This document shows positions 17,795 to 26,841 of a DNA stretch of 64,000 nucleotides, piece after piece. Source of the DNA: Burkholderia sp. MS389 (GTDB taxonomy: Bacteria > Pseudomonadota > Gammaproteobacteria > Burkholderiales > Burkholderiaceae); NCBI RefSeq assembly GCF_016899425.1, contig NZ_CP045995.1:620001-684000 (forward strand), given 5' to 3'. The notes below the pieces were generated by a model. The model was not told where the DNA came from and searched no databases. It saw only the letters and a list, made by a program, of their open reading frames with translations. How positions within the stretch are numbered: position 1 is the stretch's first letter; each line of letters starts with the position of its first letter. Position numbers and translations under genes: made by a program.

Positions 17795-18130
17795 TCATTT
17801 CCAGCCGTTGACGAGCTGAGGCGGATTATTAATGAAATAGAAAAACAAAATACCCACCGAAACAATCAATACACAAAAAACATATACAAGACCAAGAAAG
17901 ATTCCGCCGGCGATATCCGGTTCGCCGCGTACAAACAAGACAATCGCACAACCGACCGCTAGCAACGGTGGCACGATAAGGCCATAGCCCCCCCAAAACG
18001 ACTGCGATCCCACACCTACAAATAAGACAAAGCAATAGCCTACGACCACAATCAACCAAGCCAGTCCGATACCGCGCCGTATGAGTTCTTTCTGAGTTGG
18101 GTTCGGAGACCGCTTGGTGATATTTTTCAT
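17795..18130 (-). CDS. small three-helix membrane protein in T6SS cluster
   Basis: 111 residues with a basic N-terminus and three predicted membrane helices at about 22-41, 48-67 and 75-99. It lies between tssK and vgrG and points the same way, with 67 bp before it and 75 bp after. It has no cysteine pair, enzyme motif or recognisable family. The local DNA is AT-richer than the core genes, like the effector module that follows. It could be a membrane immunity protein, an accessory factor, or unrelated cargo carried with vgrG. Function unknown. Confidence 0.65.
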   Translation of the reverse strand: MKNITKRSPNPTQKELIRRGIGLAWLIVVVGYCFVLFVGVGSQSFWGGYGLIVPPLLAVGCAIVLFVRGEPDIAGGIFLGLVYVFCVLIVSVGILFFYFINNPPQLVNGWK

Positions 18131-18197
18131 TTTCCAGATTCGAGTTAGTTAAGAGCTTGGGCCAATTAGCTATCTAGCTCTCTCGCAACGGACGCGC

Positions 18198-19544
18198 TTA
18201 TGCCCGTACGCCCCACAATTCGAGCTTGAGCGACGGAAACTCCCCCGCGACATGCAACGCAACGCCGCCATGCCGCACGACTTCCTCCCAAAGCGGCCCG
18301 CCCTGAGTCAATTCGTAATAGATGTAGCCCGCGTTGAATGGAATCTGCCGCGGGGGCACCGGCAACGCTTCGAGGCCAATACCCGGCAAGTGACTGCGCA
18401 CGAGGCTCGGCAGCTTGTCCGACGGCCCCGCCTTCGCCTGCGCGAGAAACTGCTGCTTCAGCGCATCCGCAGGCATTGCCGCATGCACGGCCAGCACCAG
18501 CGCGGTGAACCCTTGCATGTCGACCGGATCGACCACCGCGTTGCGCATGCCGTGACCGCGATCCTCGAGCGCGATGCTCTGCGCGCTGCGCACCAGCACG
18601 GCGTTGAGCAGCCGATGCGTGTCGTCGACAACCGGCTTCAGGCACACATGCGGCGTCGTATGCTGATACATCGGATGCGTTTCGAGCGGACGGCGCGTAT
18701 CGGTGCGCAGATGCGTCGACAACTCGCCAGCCATGCCGATCAGCAGCGCGTATACGTCCGATGGCGATGTCGCCGGCACCCGCAGCAGATGCTGAAGCAG
18801 CGGCTCGTAGCGGTTGAGAATCTGCAACAGCAGGTAATCGGTAACAGTCGCCGCGCTCGCGGTGGTGTCATCGGTTCCGGCCAGGCGCTGCGCCAGCGCA
18901 TTCGCGCGCAAGCGCGCGAGATCATGAATCTTTGTCACCCAACTCGTGAGCAGGTCGCTCGCGCCGTAACCGGATACGGGCGGCACAAGCGTGTCGTCGA
19001 GCGCGATGCTGCCATCCGCGCGAATCGTCTTCACGCACGTGAGTGCGAGACCGATCCACGCATCGCCCAACTCCTTTTCAGGCAGCAGGCGTACTCGCAA
19101 GTTCGACAGTTGCACCGATTCGGGCGCAAGACCGATCGAGTTCGTGTCACGCAGCTCCGTGTCGAACACCTGATAGCGTGCGAGCGAATCGGGTGTGTTG
19201 TCGAAGGTGGTCTCCTCGCAATTCGGCAACCGGACAGGCACGGCCAGATAGATGACCTGATCCAGATGCTCCTGCCGAATCGTCAACGGCGGCGGCAACG
19301 GCGTGTTGCCCGGCGCATCGAACGGCGTGCCGTCGGCGAACACCCCGGCCGCCGACTTGACGACCACCTTGCCGAGCGCCAGCGCTTCATGGTCGAGCGC
19401 GTAGTGCGTGAAGCCGAAAAAGAACGGCGACAGCGGCGCCGCACGCTGATGCGCGTATTTCTCGAAATAGCGGTCCTGCTGCTGGAACAGCTGCGGGCGA
19501 AAGAACAGCCCTTCCTGCCAGGCGACCTTGGCGTACCAGCTCAT
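18198..19544 (-). CDS. tssK: T6SS baseplate protein TssK
   Basis: 448 residues, typical for TssK. The N-terminal signature WQEGLFFRPQLFQQQDRYFE is present at residues 9-28. The middle helical and neck region includes LRVRLLPEKELGDAWIGLAL, and the C-terminal domain that docks onto TssL/TssM includes HVCLKPVVDDTHRLLNAVLV and PFNAGYIYYELTQGGPLWEE. TssK trimers link the TssEFG-VgrG baseplate wedges to the membrane complex. It is followed downstream by the small membrane protein and vgrG and preceded by tssJ with a 31-bp gap, all one direction. Confidence 0.96.
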   Translation of the reverse strand: MSWYAKVAWQEGLFFRPQLFQQQDRYFEKYAHQRAAPLSPFFFGFTHYALDHEALALGKVVVKSAAGVFADGTPFDAPGNTPLPPPLTIRQEHLDQVIYLAVPVRLPNCEETTFDNTPDSLARYQVFDTELRDTNSIGLAPESVQLSNLRVRLLPEKELGDAWIGLALTCVKTIRADGSIALDDTLVPPVSGYGASDLLTSWVTKIHDLARLRANALAQRLAGTDDTTASAATVTDYLLLQILNRYEPLLQHLLRVPATSPSDVYALLIGMAGELSTHLRTDTRRPLETHPMYQHTTPHVCLKPVVDDTHRLLNAVLVRSAQSIALEDRGHGMRNAVVDPVDMQGFTALVLAVHAAMPADALKQQFLAQAKAGPSDKLPSLVRSHLPGIGLEALPVPPRQIPFNAGYIYYELTQGGPLWEEVVRHGGVALHVAGEFPSLKLELWGVRA

Positions 19545-19575
19545 GCGTGCCGTCCGTTTTGTTGCGCGACGTGTT

Positions 19576-20082
19576 TCATTTTTTCGCTTCCGTGATCTTG
19601 ACGGCCTTGGCCTCGAGATCGATGGTCAGTTTCAGCTTCGGCGTGAACAGGCGGTACCACGCCTTGTCCGGTGCGGTCGGCATCACATAAACTGCTCGCC
19701 ACACCGCATTCGGCAAGTCGCGATAAGCCGCGATCACGCCGATGGCCTTCGTGGCCGAATCGGGCCGGCGCACGAACGTCCGGTGCTCGCCAGGGCGCAA
19801 CTGCAACTCGTCGCGTTTCACCACGTCGTCGGCCAGCACCGTTTTGTGCTGGGTCTGCAGCGTGAAAAAGTCGGATGCCTCGAAGGCACCGTCGTTCTTC
19901 AGTTCGTAAACGCGCACGACGATCGGCGCAGCCCTTCCCCGGTCGTCCGGATTGACATCGGGCAGCGCGTTCACGCGCATATCGAGCCGAATCGGCTCCT
20001 TCGGCTTCGGCTCGCCACTGCTTGCGCAAGCGGAAAGCGCGAGCGCGCAGACAAGTGTGGCGACGGTCGGTATCGAGCGCAT
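19576..20082 (-). CDS. tssJ: T6SS outer-membrane lipoprotein TssJ
   Basis: 168 residues from the ATG at 20082. This start gives a lipoprotein signal peptide: MRSIPTVATLVCALALSAC, with the lipobox LSAC and lipidated Cys19. The longer frame to 20121 would bury the signal. The mature part has the TssJ beta-sandwich features RLDMRVNALPDVNPDDRGRA, PIVVRVYELK, FEASDFFTLQ and LRPGEHRTF. TssJ sits on the inner leaflet of the outer membrane and contacts the TssM periplasmic domain. It lies between hcp and tssK. Confidence 0.95.
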   Translation of the reverse strand: MRSIPTVATLVCALALSACASSGEPKPKEPIRLDMRVNALPDVNPDDRGRAAPIVVRVYELKNDGAFEASDFFTLQTQHKTVLADDVVKRDELQLRPGEHRTFVRRPDSATKAIGVIAAYRDLPNAVWRAVYVMPTAPDKAWYRLFTPKLKLTIDLEAKAVKITEAKK

Positions 20083-20169
20083 GCAGCTATGAACCCTTAT
20101 TCCCAATGTGGGACGCCCCACAACCGACGGAGACGATTCGCCTGCACCGGTTGCGAGGCATCGATGCGA

Positions 20170-20655
20170 TTACGCTTCCTTGTTGCCCTTGATGTCGAAG
20201 CTCGCGGTCACGGCGCCACCGCTGCCGCCCTGCGCGTTCTGCACGACGTACTCCTGCTTGACCTTCGCGAACGACAGCGACACCGATTCACGGCTCTTTT
20301 CCGCGTCGTTCTTGCTGCCCGACGGCTTCACGCGCGTGACGATCACGTCGCTCATCGTGAGCTTCAGGTATTCGAGCGGGTTGCCGCCGGCCTTGCGCAT
20401 CACCAGCGTTGCCTGGTCGATGTGCTTGCCCGTGAGCGCGTACTTCATCAGGTTCGGGCTGGCGCGGTCGATGTTGTGCTCGAACGTCAGGTCCTTGACG
20501 GTGGCCTTGCCGGCGCCGCCGCCGCTACCGGCGTGCATCGTCGATTCCTGCTGGATGTCCCACTCCCAGGTCAGAACTTCGATTTCGTCCTTGTGCTTGT
20601 CGTCGAGCGATTCACCGTTGATGCCGTCGATCTTCAGGAAAATGTCTTGCGCCAT
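20170..20655 (-). CDS. hcp: T6SS tube protein Hcp (TssD)
   Basis: 161 residues. The ATG at 20655 has AGAGGAG 8 bases upstream, so the longer frame to 20709 is not used. The Hcp pattern is clear: MAQDIFLKIDGINGES at the N-terminus, then EIEVLTWEWDIQQ, DLTFEHNIDRASPNL, GKHIDQATLVMRKAG and the LKLTMSDVIVTRVKPSG block. Hcp hexamers stack into the inner tube ejected by sheath contraction and can carry small effectors. It lies 93 bp after tssC and 87 bp before tssJ, a spacing often seen when hcp has extra expression signals. Confidence 0.97.
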   Translation of the reverse strand: MAQDIFLKIDGINGESLDDKHKDEIEVLTWEWDIQQESTMHAGSGGGAGKATVKDLTFEHNIDRASPNLMKYALTGKHIDQATLVMRKAGGNPLEYLKLTMSDVIVTRVKPSGSKNDAEKSRESVSLSFAKVKQEYVVQNAQGGSGGAVTASFDIKGNKEA

Positions 20656-20748
20656 GCGTAGTACTCCTCTTATTAAATGATTTGAAACCGGTCGATCATC
20701 GTCCACCAAAGGCGTTCGATGTCCGTCCCTGCTGGACCTACCGGATGG

Positions 20749-22242
20749 TTAAGCCGCTTCCTTGATCGACGGCAGCTTCGTCACGAGCCGCAGCGAGACG
20801 GTCAGCCCTTCGAGCTGGAAGTGCGGACGCAGGAAGAATTTGGAGTTGTAGTAGCCGGGGTTGCCCTCGACCTCCTCGACCACCACTTCAGCGGCCGCAA
20901 GCGGCCGGCGCGCCTTCGTCTCCTGCGACGAGTTGGTCGGATCGGCGTCGACGTAATGCATGATCCATTCGTTCAGCCAGCGCTGCATGTCCTCGCGCTC
21001 CTTGAACGCGCCGATCTTGTCGCGCACGATGCACTTCAGGTAGTGCGCGAACCGCGAGCACGCGAACAGGTACGGCAGGCGCGCGGACAGGTTCGCGTTG
21101 GCCGTCGCGTCCGCATCGTGATACTCGGCCGGCTTCTGCAGCGATTGGGCGCCGATGAACGTCGCGTGATCGGTGTTCTTGCGGTGCACGAGCGGAATGA
21201 AGCCGTTCTTCGACAGCTCGGCCTCGCGTCGGTCCGAGATCGCGATTTCGGTCGGGCACTTCATGTCGACGCCGCCATCGTCGGTCGGGAACGTGTGGGT
21301 CGGCAGGTTCTCGACCGTGCCGCCCGATTCGACACCGCGAATCAGCGAGCACCAGCCGTACTGCTTGAACGAGCGGTTGACGTTGACGCCCATCGCGTAC
21401 GCCGCGTTCGCCCAGCCATAGCGCCCATGGTCCGAACCGTTCGTGTCTTCCTCGAAATCGAATTCGTCGACCGGGTTGGTCTTCGCGCCATACGGCAAGC
21501 GCGCGAGGAATCGCGGCATTGCAAGCCCCACATAGCGCGCATCTTCGGTGTTGCGCATCGAGTTCCACGCGGTGTATTCGAGGTTCTGCGTGAAAATCTT
21601 CGTCAGGTCACGCGGGTTCGCGAGCTCCTGCCACGACTCCATCTGCAAAACTGACGGTGCGGCACCGGTGATGAACGGCGTGTGTGCGGCAGCCGAGACC
21701 TTCGCAATCGAGCCGAGCAGGTCGACGTCCGGTGGCGTATGGTCGAAGTAGTAGTCTGCGACGAGACACCCGTACGGTTCGCCGCCGAGCTGACCATATT
21801 CCTCTTCGTAGATCTGTTTGAAAAGCGGGCTCTGATCCCAGGCCAAGCCCTTGTAGCGACGCATCGTGCGATGCAGCTCGGCTTTCGAGACATCCATGAA
21901 GCGAATTTTCAGATGCTCGTCGGTTTCGGTGTTCGACACGAGGTGATTCAGGCCACGCCACGCGGATTCGAGCGCCTGGTAATCGCCGTGGTGCAGAATC
22001 AGGTTGATCTGCTCGGAGAGCTTGTGATCGATCTGCGCGATGATCGCCGCGATGCTCTTGTACGCATCGTCGCTGATCGTTGCCGTTTGAGCCAGCGCCT
22101 GCTCGGCGAGCGTCTGAACGGCCAGTTCGACGGCTTCGCGCGCGTCGTCGGTCTTGGGTCGGAATTCGCGCTCCAGCAGCTGAGTGAAATCGGATTCGGT
22201 ATTCGTCTGCGCCACTGCGCCCCGTGCTTCCTGTTTCGCCAT
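20749..22242 (-). CDS. tssC: T6SS contractile sheath large subunit TssC (VipB)
   Basis: 497 residues from the ATG at 22242, which has AAAGGA 8 bases upstream; the ATG three codons earlier is directly at the ribosome binding site. The family landmarks are LLEREFRPKTDD near the N-terminus, YQALESAWRGLNHLVSNTETDEHLKIR, the GLAMPRFLARLPYG block and the C-terminal NPGYYNSKFFLRPHFQLEGL. TssC and TssB form the contractile sheath around the Hcp tube. It follows tssB with 27 bp between them, and hcp comes next. Confidence 0.97.
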   Translation of the reverse strand: MAKQEARGAVAQTNTESDFTQLLEREFRPKTDDAREAVELAVQTLAEQALAQTATISDDAYKSIAAIIAQIDHKLSEQINLILHHGDYQALESAWRGLNHLVSNTETDEHLKIRFMDVSKAELHRTMRRYKGLAWDQSPLFKQIYEEEYGQLGGEPYGCLVADYYFDHTPPDVDLLGSIAKVSAAAHTPFITGAAPSVLQMESWQELANPRDLTKIFTQNLEYTAWNSMRNTEDARYVGLAMPRFLARLPYGAKTNPVDEFDFEEDTNGSDHGRYGWANAAYAMGVNVNRSFKQYGWCSLIRGVESGGTVENLPTHTFPTDDGGVDMKCPTEIAISDRREAELSKNGFIPLVHRKNTDHATFIGAQSLQKPAEYHDADATANANLSARLPYLFACSRFAHYLKCIVRDKIGAFKEREDMQRWLNEWIMHYVDADPTNSSQETKARRPLAAAEVVVEEVEGNPGYYNSKFFLRPHFQLEGLTVSLRLVTKLPSIKEAA

Positions 22243-22269
22243 GATGGTCATCCTTTATCGGTTCGTCGG

Positions 22270-22812
22270 TCAGTTCGCGCCGTCTTGTGCGGCGGTTTCG
22301 TCCGCATGGCGCTCGGGCTTCGGCGCCGCGGCCAGCGACTTGAGCAGCGCCGGGTCCTGAAGCAGCTGCGTGACGAGCGCCTCGGCACCCGACTTGCCGT
22401 CCATGTAGGTCTGCAGATTGGCGAGCTGCGTGCGCGCTTGAAGCAGTTGGCGCAGCGGCTCGACCTTGCGCGCGATCGCGGCAGGCGAAAAATCCTCCAT
22501 GCTCTCGAAGGTCATGTCGACCATCATCTGCCCGTCGCCCGTCAGCGTATTCGGCACGGCGAACGCGACACGCGGCCGGATCGCCTTCATGCGCTCGTCG
22601 AAATTGTCGATGTCGATTTCGAGAAAGCGCCGGTCCGATACCGCCGGCAGCGGCTCGGCCGGATGCTTGCCCGACAGATCGGCGAGCACGCCCATCACGA
22701 ACGGCAGCTCGACCTTCTTCTCCGAGCCGTAGACCTCGACGTCGTACTCGATTTGCACACGCGGCGCACGGTTGCGCGCAATGAATTTCTGCGAACTGCT
22801 GGAAGCGGCCAT
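22270..22812 (-). CDS. tssB: T6SS contractile sheath small subunit TssB (VipA)
   Basis: 180 residues. The ATG at 22812 has AGGAG 8 bases upstream, so the longer frame to 22983 is a shadow inside clpV. The TssB signature is present: SSSQKFIARNRAPRVQIEYD, VELPFVMGVLADLSG and FLEIDIDNFDERMKAIRPR. The first residues and the C-terminal helix lock into TssC in the sheath; ClpV recycles the contracted sheath through an exposed TssC helix. Located between clpV and tssC. Confidence 0.97.
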   Translation of the reverse strand: MAASSSSQKFIARNRAPRVQIEYDVEVYGSEKKVELPFVMGVLADLSGKHPAEPLPAVSDRRFLEIDIDNFDERMKAIRPRVAFAVPNTLTGDGQMMVDMTFESMEDFSPAAIARKVEPLRQLLQARTQLANLQTYMDGKSGAEALVTQLLQDPALLKSLAAAPKPERHADETAAQDGAN

Positions 22813-22850
22813 GAATGAAACTCCTGAACAGTGGTGGTGGGACGGCGAGC

Positions 22851-25544
22851 TCAGCGAACCGGCTCGTCTGAATGAAGGGCGGTAGCGTCGAACGCGAGGG
22901 CCTGCCCCGGTGCGCCGGACGGATCGACCACGCCGATCGAAATACGCGACAGGGTCTGCTTCGCCTCGAAGGCCTCGAGCCACAGCGACGACAAGCGGGG
23001 CAGCACGTACTGCTCGATGAATCCGATCAACACGCGTGCGCCGGTTTCCTGCACGAGACAGCGGTCGACGATGTAATCGACGACCGCGTCGTCGTACGTC
23101 AGCGCGATTTCATGGCCGTCGGCCATACGCTTGACGACCCGGCCCAGATGCAGGCGGACGATGCTGGCGAGCGCACCGTCGGCAAGTGGCCGGTAGGGCA
23201 CGACGGTCACGCGCCCGAGGAATGCCGCCGGGAATGTGTTCAGGAGTTCAGGCGTCAGTGCTGCCCGCAGGCCGTCCTGATCCGGCGCAAGCGACGGATC
23301 GGCGCAAAGACTCGTGCTCAGTTCGGAACCGACGTTGCTCGTGAGCAGGATCGTCGTATTGCGGAAATCGATATAGCGGCCGTCGCCGTCTTCCATGTAG
23401 CCCTTGTCGAATACCTGGAAGAACATCTCGTGCACGTCGTGGTGGGCCTTCTCGATCTCGTCGAGCAGTACCACCGAATACGGACGGCGGCGCACCGCCT
23501 CGGTCAGCACTCCGCCCTCGCCGTAGCCGACATAACCCGGGGGCGCGCCCTTCAGGCCCGAGACGGTGTGTGCCTCCTGATACTCGCTCATGTTGATCGT
23601 GATCAGATTCTGTTCACCACCGTACAGCGCTTCGGCGAGCGCCAGCGCGGTTTCCGTCTTGCCGACGCCAGAGGGGCCGGCGAGCAGAAACACCCCGAGT
23701 GGTTTCTTCGGATCCGTGAGACCTGCGCGTGCAGTCTGCACACGTTCGCCAATTTGACGCAGCGCATCGGCCTGGCCGATCACGCGTGCCTCGAGCGTGT
23801 CGGGCAACGTGCGCACCGCGGCGACCTCGTCGGTCAACATCCGGCCGACAGGGATGCCGGTCCAGTCGGACACGATTGCCGCGACGATCGCCTCGTCGAC
23901 TTCGGGAAAGACGAGCGGCGCATCGTCTTGCAGCGCCGCGAGCGCGCGTTCGAGTTCGCGCAGCTTCGGAAGCGCTGCCGCATCGTCCTGCGGGGTTTCG
24001 CCGTCGTGGGGTTCAATGGCTTCGCGTGCGGCGAGCAGCGCCTGTGCGGCAGCCGCCTGAGCGCGCCAGCGATGTTCGATTGCCGACTCTTCGCTCGCCA
24101 ACGTATCGATGCGCGCGCGCACGGCCGTCAGCGCCCTGTCGGTATCCAGGCCGATACGGGCTTCCTGCACCAGCAACGCTTCCTCGGCACGTGCGGCCGC
24201 GAAGCGCTGGCGCACATCGTCCAGTTCACGCGGCGCAGCATGCTGCGACAGCGACACACGCGCGCAGGCGGTGTCAAGCAGGCTGATGGCCTTGTCCGGC
24301 AGCTGACGCGACGGAATGTAACGGTGCGAGAGCGTCACCGCCGCGCGGATCGCTTCGTCGAGCACCACGACACCATGATGCCGCGAAAACGTTTGCACGA
24401 GCCCGCGTACCATATCGACCGCGGCAGCCTCGGACGGCTCCGCGACCTGCAGCACCTGGAAGCGTCGGGTAAGCGCCGGATCTTTCTCGATGTGGCGTTT
24501 GTACTCCGCCCAGGTCGTCGCGCCGATCGTACGGATCGTGCCACGCGCAAGCGCGGGCTTCAGCAGATTGGCGGCATCGCCCGTACCCGCCTGACCGCCC
24601 GCGCCGATCAGCGTGTGAATCTCGTCGATGAAGAGGATCACCGGCGCCGGGGATTTTGCAGCGGCTTCGAGCAGCCCTTTGAGGCGCGCTTCGAACTCCC
24701 CTTTCATGCTGGCGCCAGCGAGCAATGCGCCAACGTCGAGCGACAGCAGTCGCACGTCGGCCAGCTTCGGCGGCACATCGCCCGATGCAATTGCCCGGGC
24801 AAGCCCTTCCACGACGGCCGTCTTGCCGACGCCGGCCTCCCCCGTTATCAGCGGGTTGTTCTGCCGACGGCGCAACAGAACGTCGATCATCGTGCGAATC
24901 TCGAGTTCACGGCCGATGACCGGATCGATCTCGCCCGCGCGAGCGCGCGCTGTCAGGTCTGCGCAGTACTGGTCGAGCGAACCGCCCTTCGATACGACCG
25001 GAATTGCACCGGACGCTTCGCCCGGCGTTGCCGCCGAAAAGTCGCTGTGATCGTATGGCACATCGGCGGCTTCCGGCGAGCCGTCGATCCATGCGGGCAA
25101 TTTGTCGCCCAGCCCGTCGACAGGAATCTTGCCGAACGCGGGGGAGACTGACAGCAGAACGCGCCTCAACTCGGGCGTCGAAACAAGCGCAGCGACGAGC
25201 CACGCACCGCGCACGCGGCGATCGCCATGACTCAGCGTCGCGAGCACCCACGCGCGTTCGATCGCCGTCTCGATGTGCCACGAGAAATCGCCGATCGAAC
25301 TGGCACCGGCCGGCAGCGCGGCCAACGCGGTTGCGAAATCCCGATCCAGTGCGTCGCGATCGATGCCAGCATGCCGCACGATGCGATGCAGGTCACTATC
25401 GGGTTGCTGCAGGAGCTGATGCAACCAGTGGACGAGCTCCACGTACGGATTGCCGCGCAGCTTGCAGAACCGTGTCGCCGATTCGATGCTGCGGTAGAGC
25501 TGAACCCCGAGCTTGCCGAACAGCGCCTGGCGTGAAATCGTCAT
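22851..25544 (-). CDS. clpV: T6SS sheath-recycling ATPase ClpV (TssH)
   Basis: 897 residues, an AAA+ disaggregase of the ClpB family. The N-domain (about 1-150) is the ClpV-type sheath-binding domain. The first ATPase module has Walker A GEAGVGKT at 235-242 and Walker [17 protein letters not shown] coiled-coil middle domain follows, and the second module has GPSGVGKT and [11 protein letters not shown]. The pore loop region [13 protein letters not shown] is intact. ClpV unfolds contracted TssBC sheaths. The ATG at 25544 has AAGAAGG upstream. It is the first gene of the leftward operon, facing the rightward T6SS genes across an AT-rich gap. Confidence 0.97.
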   Translation of the reverse strand: MTISRQALFGKLGVQLYRSIESATRFCKLRGNPYVELVHWLHQLLQQPDSDLHRIVRHAGIDRDALDRDFATALAALPAGASSIGDFSWHIETAIERAWVLATLSHGDRRVRGAWLVAALVSTPELRRVLLSVSPAFGKIPVDGLGDKLPAWIDGSPEAADVPYDHSDFSAATPGEASGAIPVVSKGGSLDQYCADLTARARAGEIDPVIGRELEIRTMIDVLLRRRQNNPLITGEAGVGKTAVVEGLARAIASGDVPPKLADVRLLSLDVGALLAGASMKGEFEARLKGLLEAAAKSPAPVILFIDEIHTLIGAGGQAGTGDAANLLKPALARGTIRTIGATTWAEYKRHIEKDPALTRRFQVLQVAEPSEAAAVDMVRGLVQTFSRHHGVVVLDEAIRAAVTLSHRYIPSRQLPDKAISLLDTACARVSLSQHAAPRELDDVRQRFAAARAEEALLVQEARIGLDTDRALTAVRARIDTLASEESAIEHRWRAQAAAAQALLAAREAIEPHDGETPQDDAAALPKLRELERALAALQDDAPLVFPEVDEAIVAAIVSDWTGIPVGRMLTDEVAAVRTLPDTLEARVIGQADALRQIGERVQTARAGLTDPKKPLGVFLLAGPSGVGKTETALALAEALYGGEQNLITINMSEYQEAHTVSGLKGAPPGYVGYGEGGVLTEAVRRRPYSVVLLDEIEKAHHDVHEMFFQVFDKGYMEDGDGRYIDFRNTTILLTSNVGSELSTSLCADPSLAPDQDGLRAALTPELLNTFPAAFLGRVTVVPYRPLADGALASIVRLHLGRVVKRMADGHEIALTYDDAVVDYIVDRCLVQETGARVLIGFIEQYVLPRLSSLWLEAFEAKQTLSRISIGVVDPSGAPGQALAFDATALHSDEPVR

Positions 25545-26032
25545 GCGAACCTTCTTGTTGTTGATTCGATATTTTCCCGGCTCTGGCCGGAACGATCAGG
25601 AATCCTGTTCATGCGGCATTGGCCTGCTGCCGCACTTCCCACATAAATAATGTGCAAGCATCTCAGGCTGAACATTATTTCAATTAACTTTCTCCGCCGT
25701 CAATCCACTCAAACGGGCAAGCACCCAGCCAATCAAAGATATTCCGCGTTCGTCCCACGTACCGAACGAGAGAGGCAACCACCCACATGACAAACCTACT
25801 AACCAATTGATTAAATTGATAAAATACGAAATTAAACGTGAACGAAATTTTTTACAATCACCCGCCAACCCCAACCATCCCAATATTCGCCGTGCGCAAT
25901 CCATGCATCACATGAATTTATTATTTGGAGATTTCATCTCGATAATATTTTCAAATCGATCGGCCCATTTAAAATCGTCCAATTACGTACATCCATGAGT
26001 AAAATGCGCAATCCGCCATCACTGACTCTTCC
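25545..26032 (+). promoter_or_regulatory. AT-rich divergent control region of the T6SS cluster
   Basis: This 488-bp gap separates leftward clpV from rightward T6SS genes and is far more AT-rich than its surroundings, with long A/T stretches at about 25795-25990. A perfect 9-bp inverted repeat, AAATAATGT at 25645-25653 and ACATTATTT at 25672-25680, lies about 100-130 bp before clpV. No convincing -35/-10 pair or sigma-54 element was found by eye. Such AT-rich islands are typical H-NS-type silencing targets, but that is inference. A weak 74-codon ORF on the minus strand lies within it. Confidence 0.55.
25680..25904 (-). CDS. possible small hydrophobic protein, doubtful
   Basis: 74 codons from the ATG at 25904 to a TGA at 25680, in the AT-rich gap upstream of clpV and on the same strand. 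The translation has a hydrophobic central stretch (LISYFINLINWLVGLSCGWLPL). No ribosome binding site is visible before the ATG. The ORF is reported because the reading frame stays open through AT-rich DNA where stops are frequent, but it may be chance. Function unknown. Confidence 0.25.
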   Translation of the reverse strand: MDCARRILGWLGLAGDCKKFRSRLISYFINLINWLVGLSCGWLPLSFGTWDERGISLIGWVLARLSGLTAEKVN

Positions 26033-26704
26033 ATGCGCTCATTCCGCTTGCCGTGGCACCGTCGACTCGACACCTCGCTTGCCGAGCCCGAGTTGCGTAA
26101 CGCGCCGCGCGGTCCCGACAAGCAGGAGGACGGCGCAGCCGCACTCCCGTTCGAATCGTCGGGTCTCGCTGGCCGCGGTCAGTCGATCCTTGATCTGATT
26201 GGCAGCCACGGTATCAGCGGAAACGGCGTCCGCGAGAAGCTCGGCGGCGGATCGCTTGCGACGCCGGCCCCTGAACGCACCGACGACCTCGTCGAAACGC
26301 TTCACGCGCAGTACTGGCGCGCGCTAACGGACCCGCACACCGCCCTGTCCGACTCATGGCGCGAACAGCTCGACTCCCCTGCGACGCCTGTCGCGTCAGT
26401 GATGCCCGATTTGCACGACGTACAGCTGACACCGGCAAATCCAGCCAGCGCTGGTTCCATTGAAGTGCTGCTATCTGGCAAACACAATCTCGAGGACGCG
26501 TTCGGACAGCTGGAGCAGAGTTTGATGCCCGATCTGGAAGTCGAATCCGTTCCGGAAGTGTTACGCCTCTTTGCGCCGGCCGAATTCCATGCGGCGCAAG
26601 CGCACCGCGCACCGCCTCTGCCGCCCGCGCTCACCCGGCGTGAGCATCACGCGCTGTCGGTCGACAGCCCGCTGTCCGCGCCTGTACGCGAGAGCGAAGC
26701 ATGA
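26033..26704 (+). CDS. T6SS-cluster protein of unknown function, first gene of rightward operon
   Basis: 223 residues, mostly hydrophilic and proline/alanine-rich, with no signal peptide or membrane helix. The N-terminal 30 residues are basic (FRLPWHRRLDTSL). A middle segment (ETLHAQYWRALTDPHTALS) and a later one (EDAFGQLEQSLMPDLEVESVPEVLRLFAPAEFH) look structured and helical. I do not recognise the family; it is not TssA, TagF, TagJ or an FHA protein by eye. It is the first gene of the run that continues into tssE, so a T6SS accessory role is likely from context. Its stop overlaps the start of a 46-codon ORF (ATGA at 26701-26704). No strong ribosome binding site precedes 26033. Confidence 0.75.
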   Translation: MRSFRLPWHRRLDTSLAEPELRNAPRGPDKQEDGAAALPFESSGLAGRGQSILDLIGSHGISGNGVREKLGGGSLATPAPERTDDLVETLHAQYWRALTDPHTALSDSWREQLDSPATPVASVMPDLHDVQLTPANPASAGSIEVLLSGKHNLEDAFGQLEQSLMPDLEVESVPEVLRLFAPAEFHAAQAHRAPPLPPALTRREHHALSVDSPLSAPVRESEA

Positions 26705-26841
26705 AGATGCCATTTGCAGCCGCAGAGCCGTCCAGTCACGCCCCGAACAACGAATCGCGGGGATTTCGGTCTCTTCGAGCTGGCCCGCGCGTAATTTGGC
26801 TCGTGTGTGGCGGCCACCACTACCGGAGAATCGGTCGATGA
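26701..26841 (+). CDS. hidden 46-codon ORF coupled to its neighbours on both sides
   Basis: The ATG at 26701 overlaps the stop of the upstream 223-residue gene (ATGA, 26701-26704), and its own TGA at 26839-26841 overlaps the tssE start (ATGA, 26838-26841). The frame between is fully open for 46 codons. The product would be a basic peptide beginning MKMPFAAAEPSSHAPNN and ending GGHHYRRIGR. It fills precisely the 133-bp gap before tssE. Either it is a real translationally coupled small gene, or chance; tssE has its own GGAGA site. Confidence 0.4.
   Translation: MKMPFAAAEPSSHAPNNESRGFRSLRAGPRVIWLVCGGHHYRRIGR

Noticed and set aside
22872..25151. 759-codon frame opposite clpV
   Set aside because: Antisense shadow of the ClpV coding sequence, with Arg/Ala/Gly-rich composition and no domain.
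25807..25998. 63-codon plus-strand ORF in the T6SS divergent gap
   Set aside because: No ribosome binding site and Asn/Ile/Lys-rich composition expected from AT-rich non-coding DNA.
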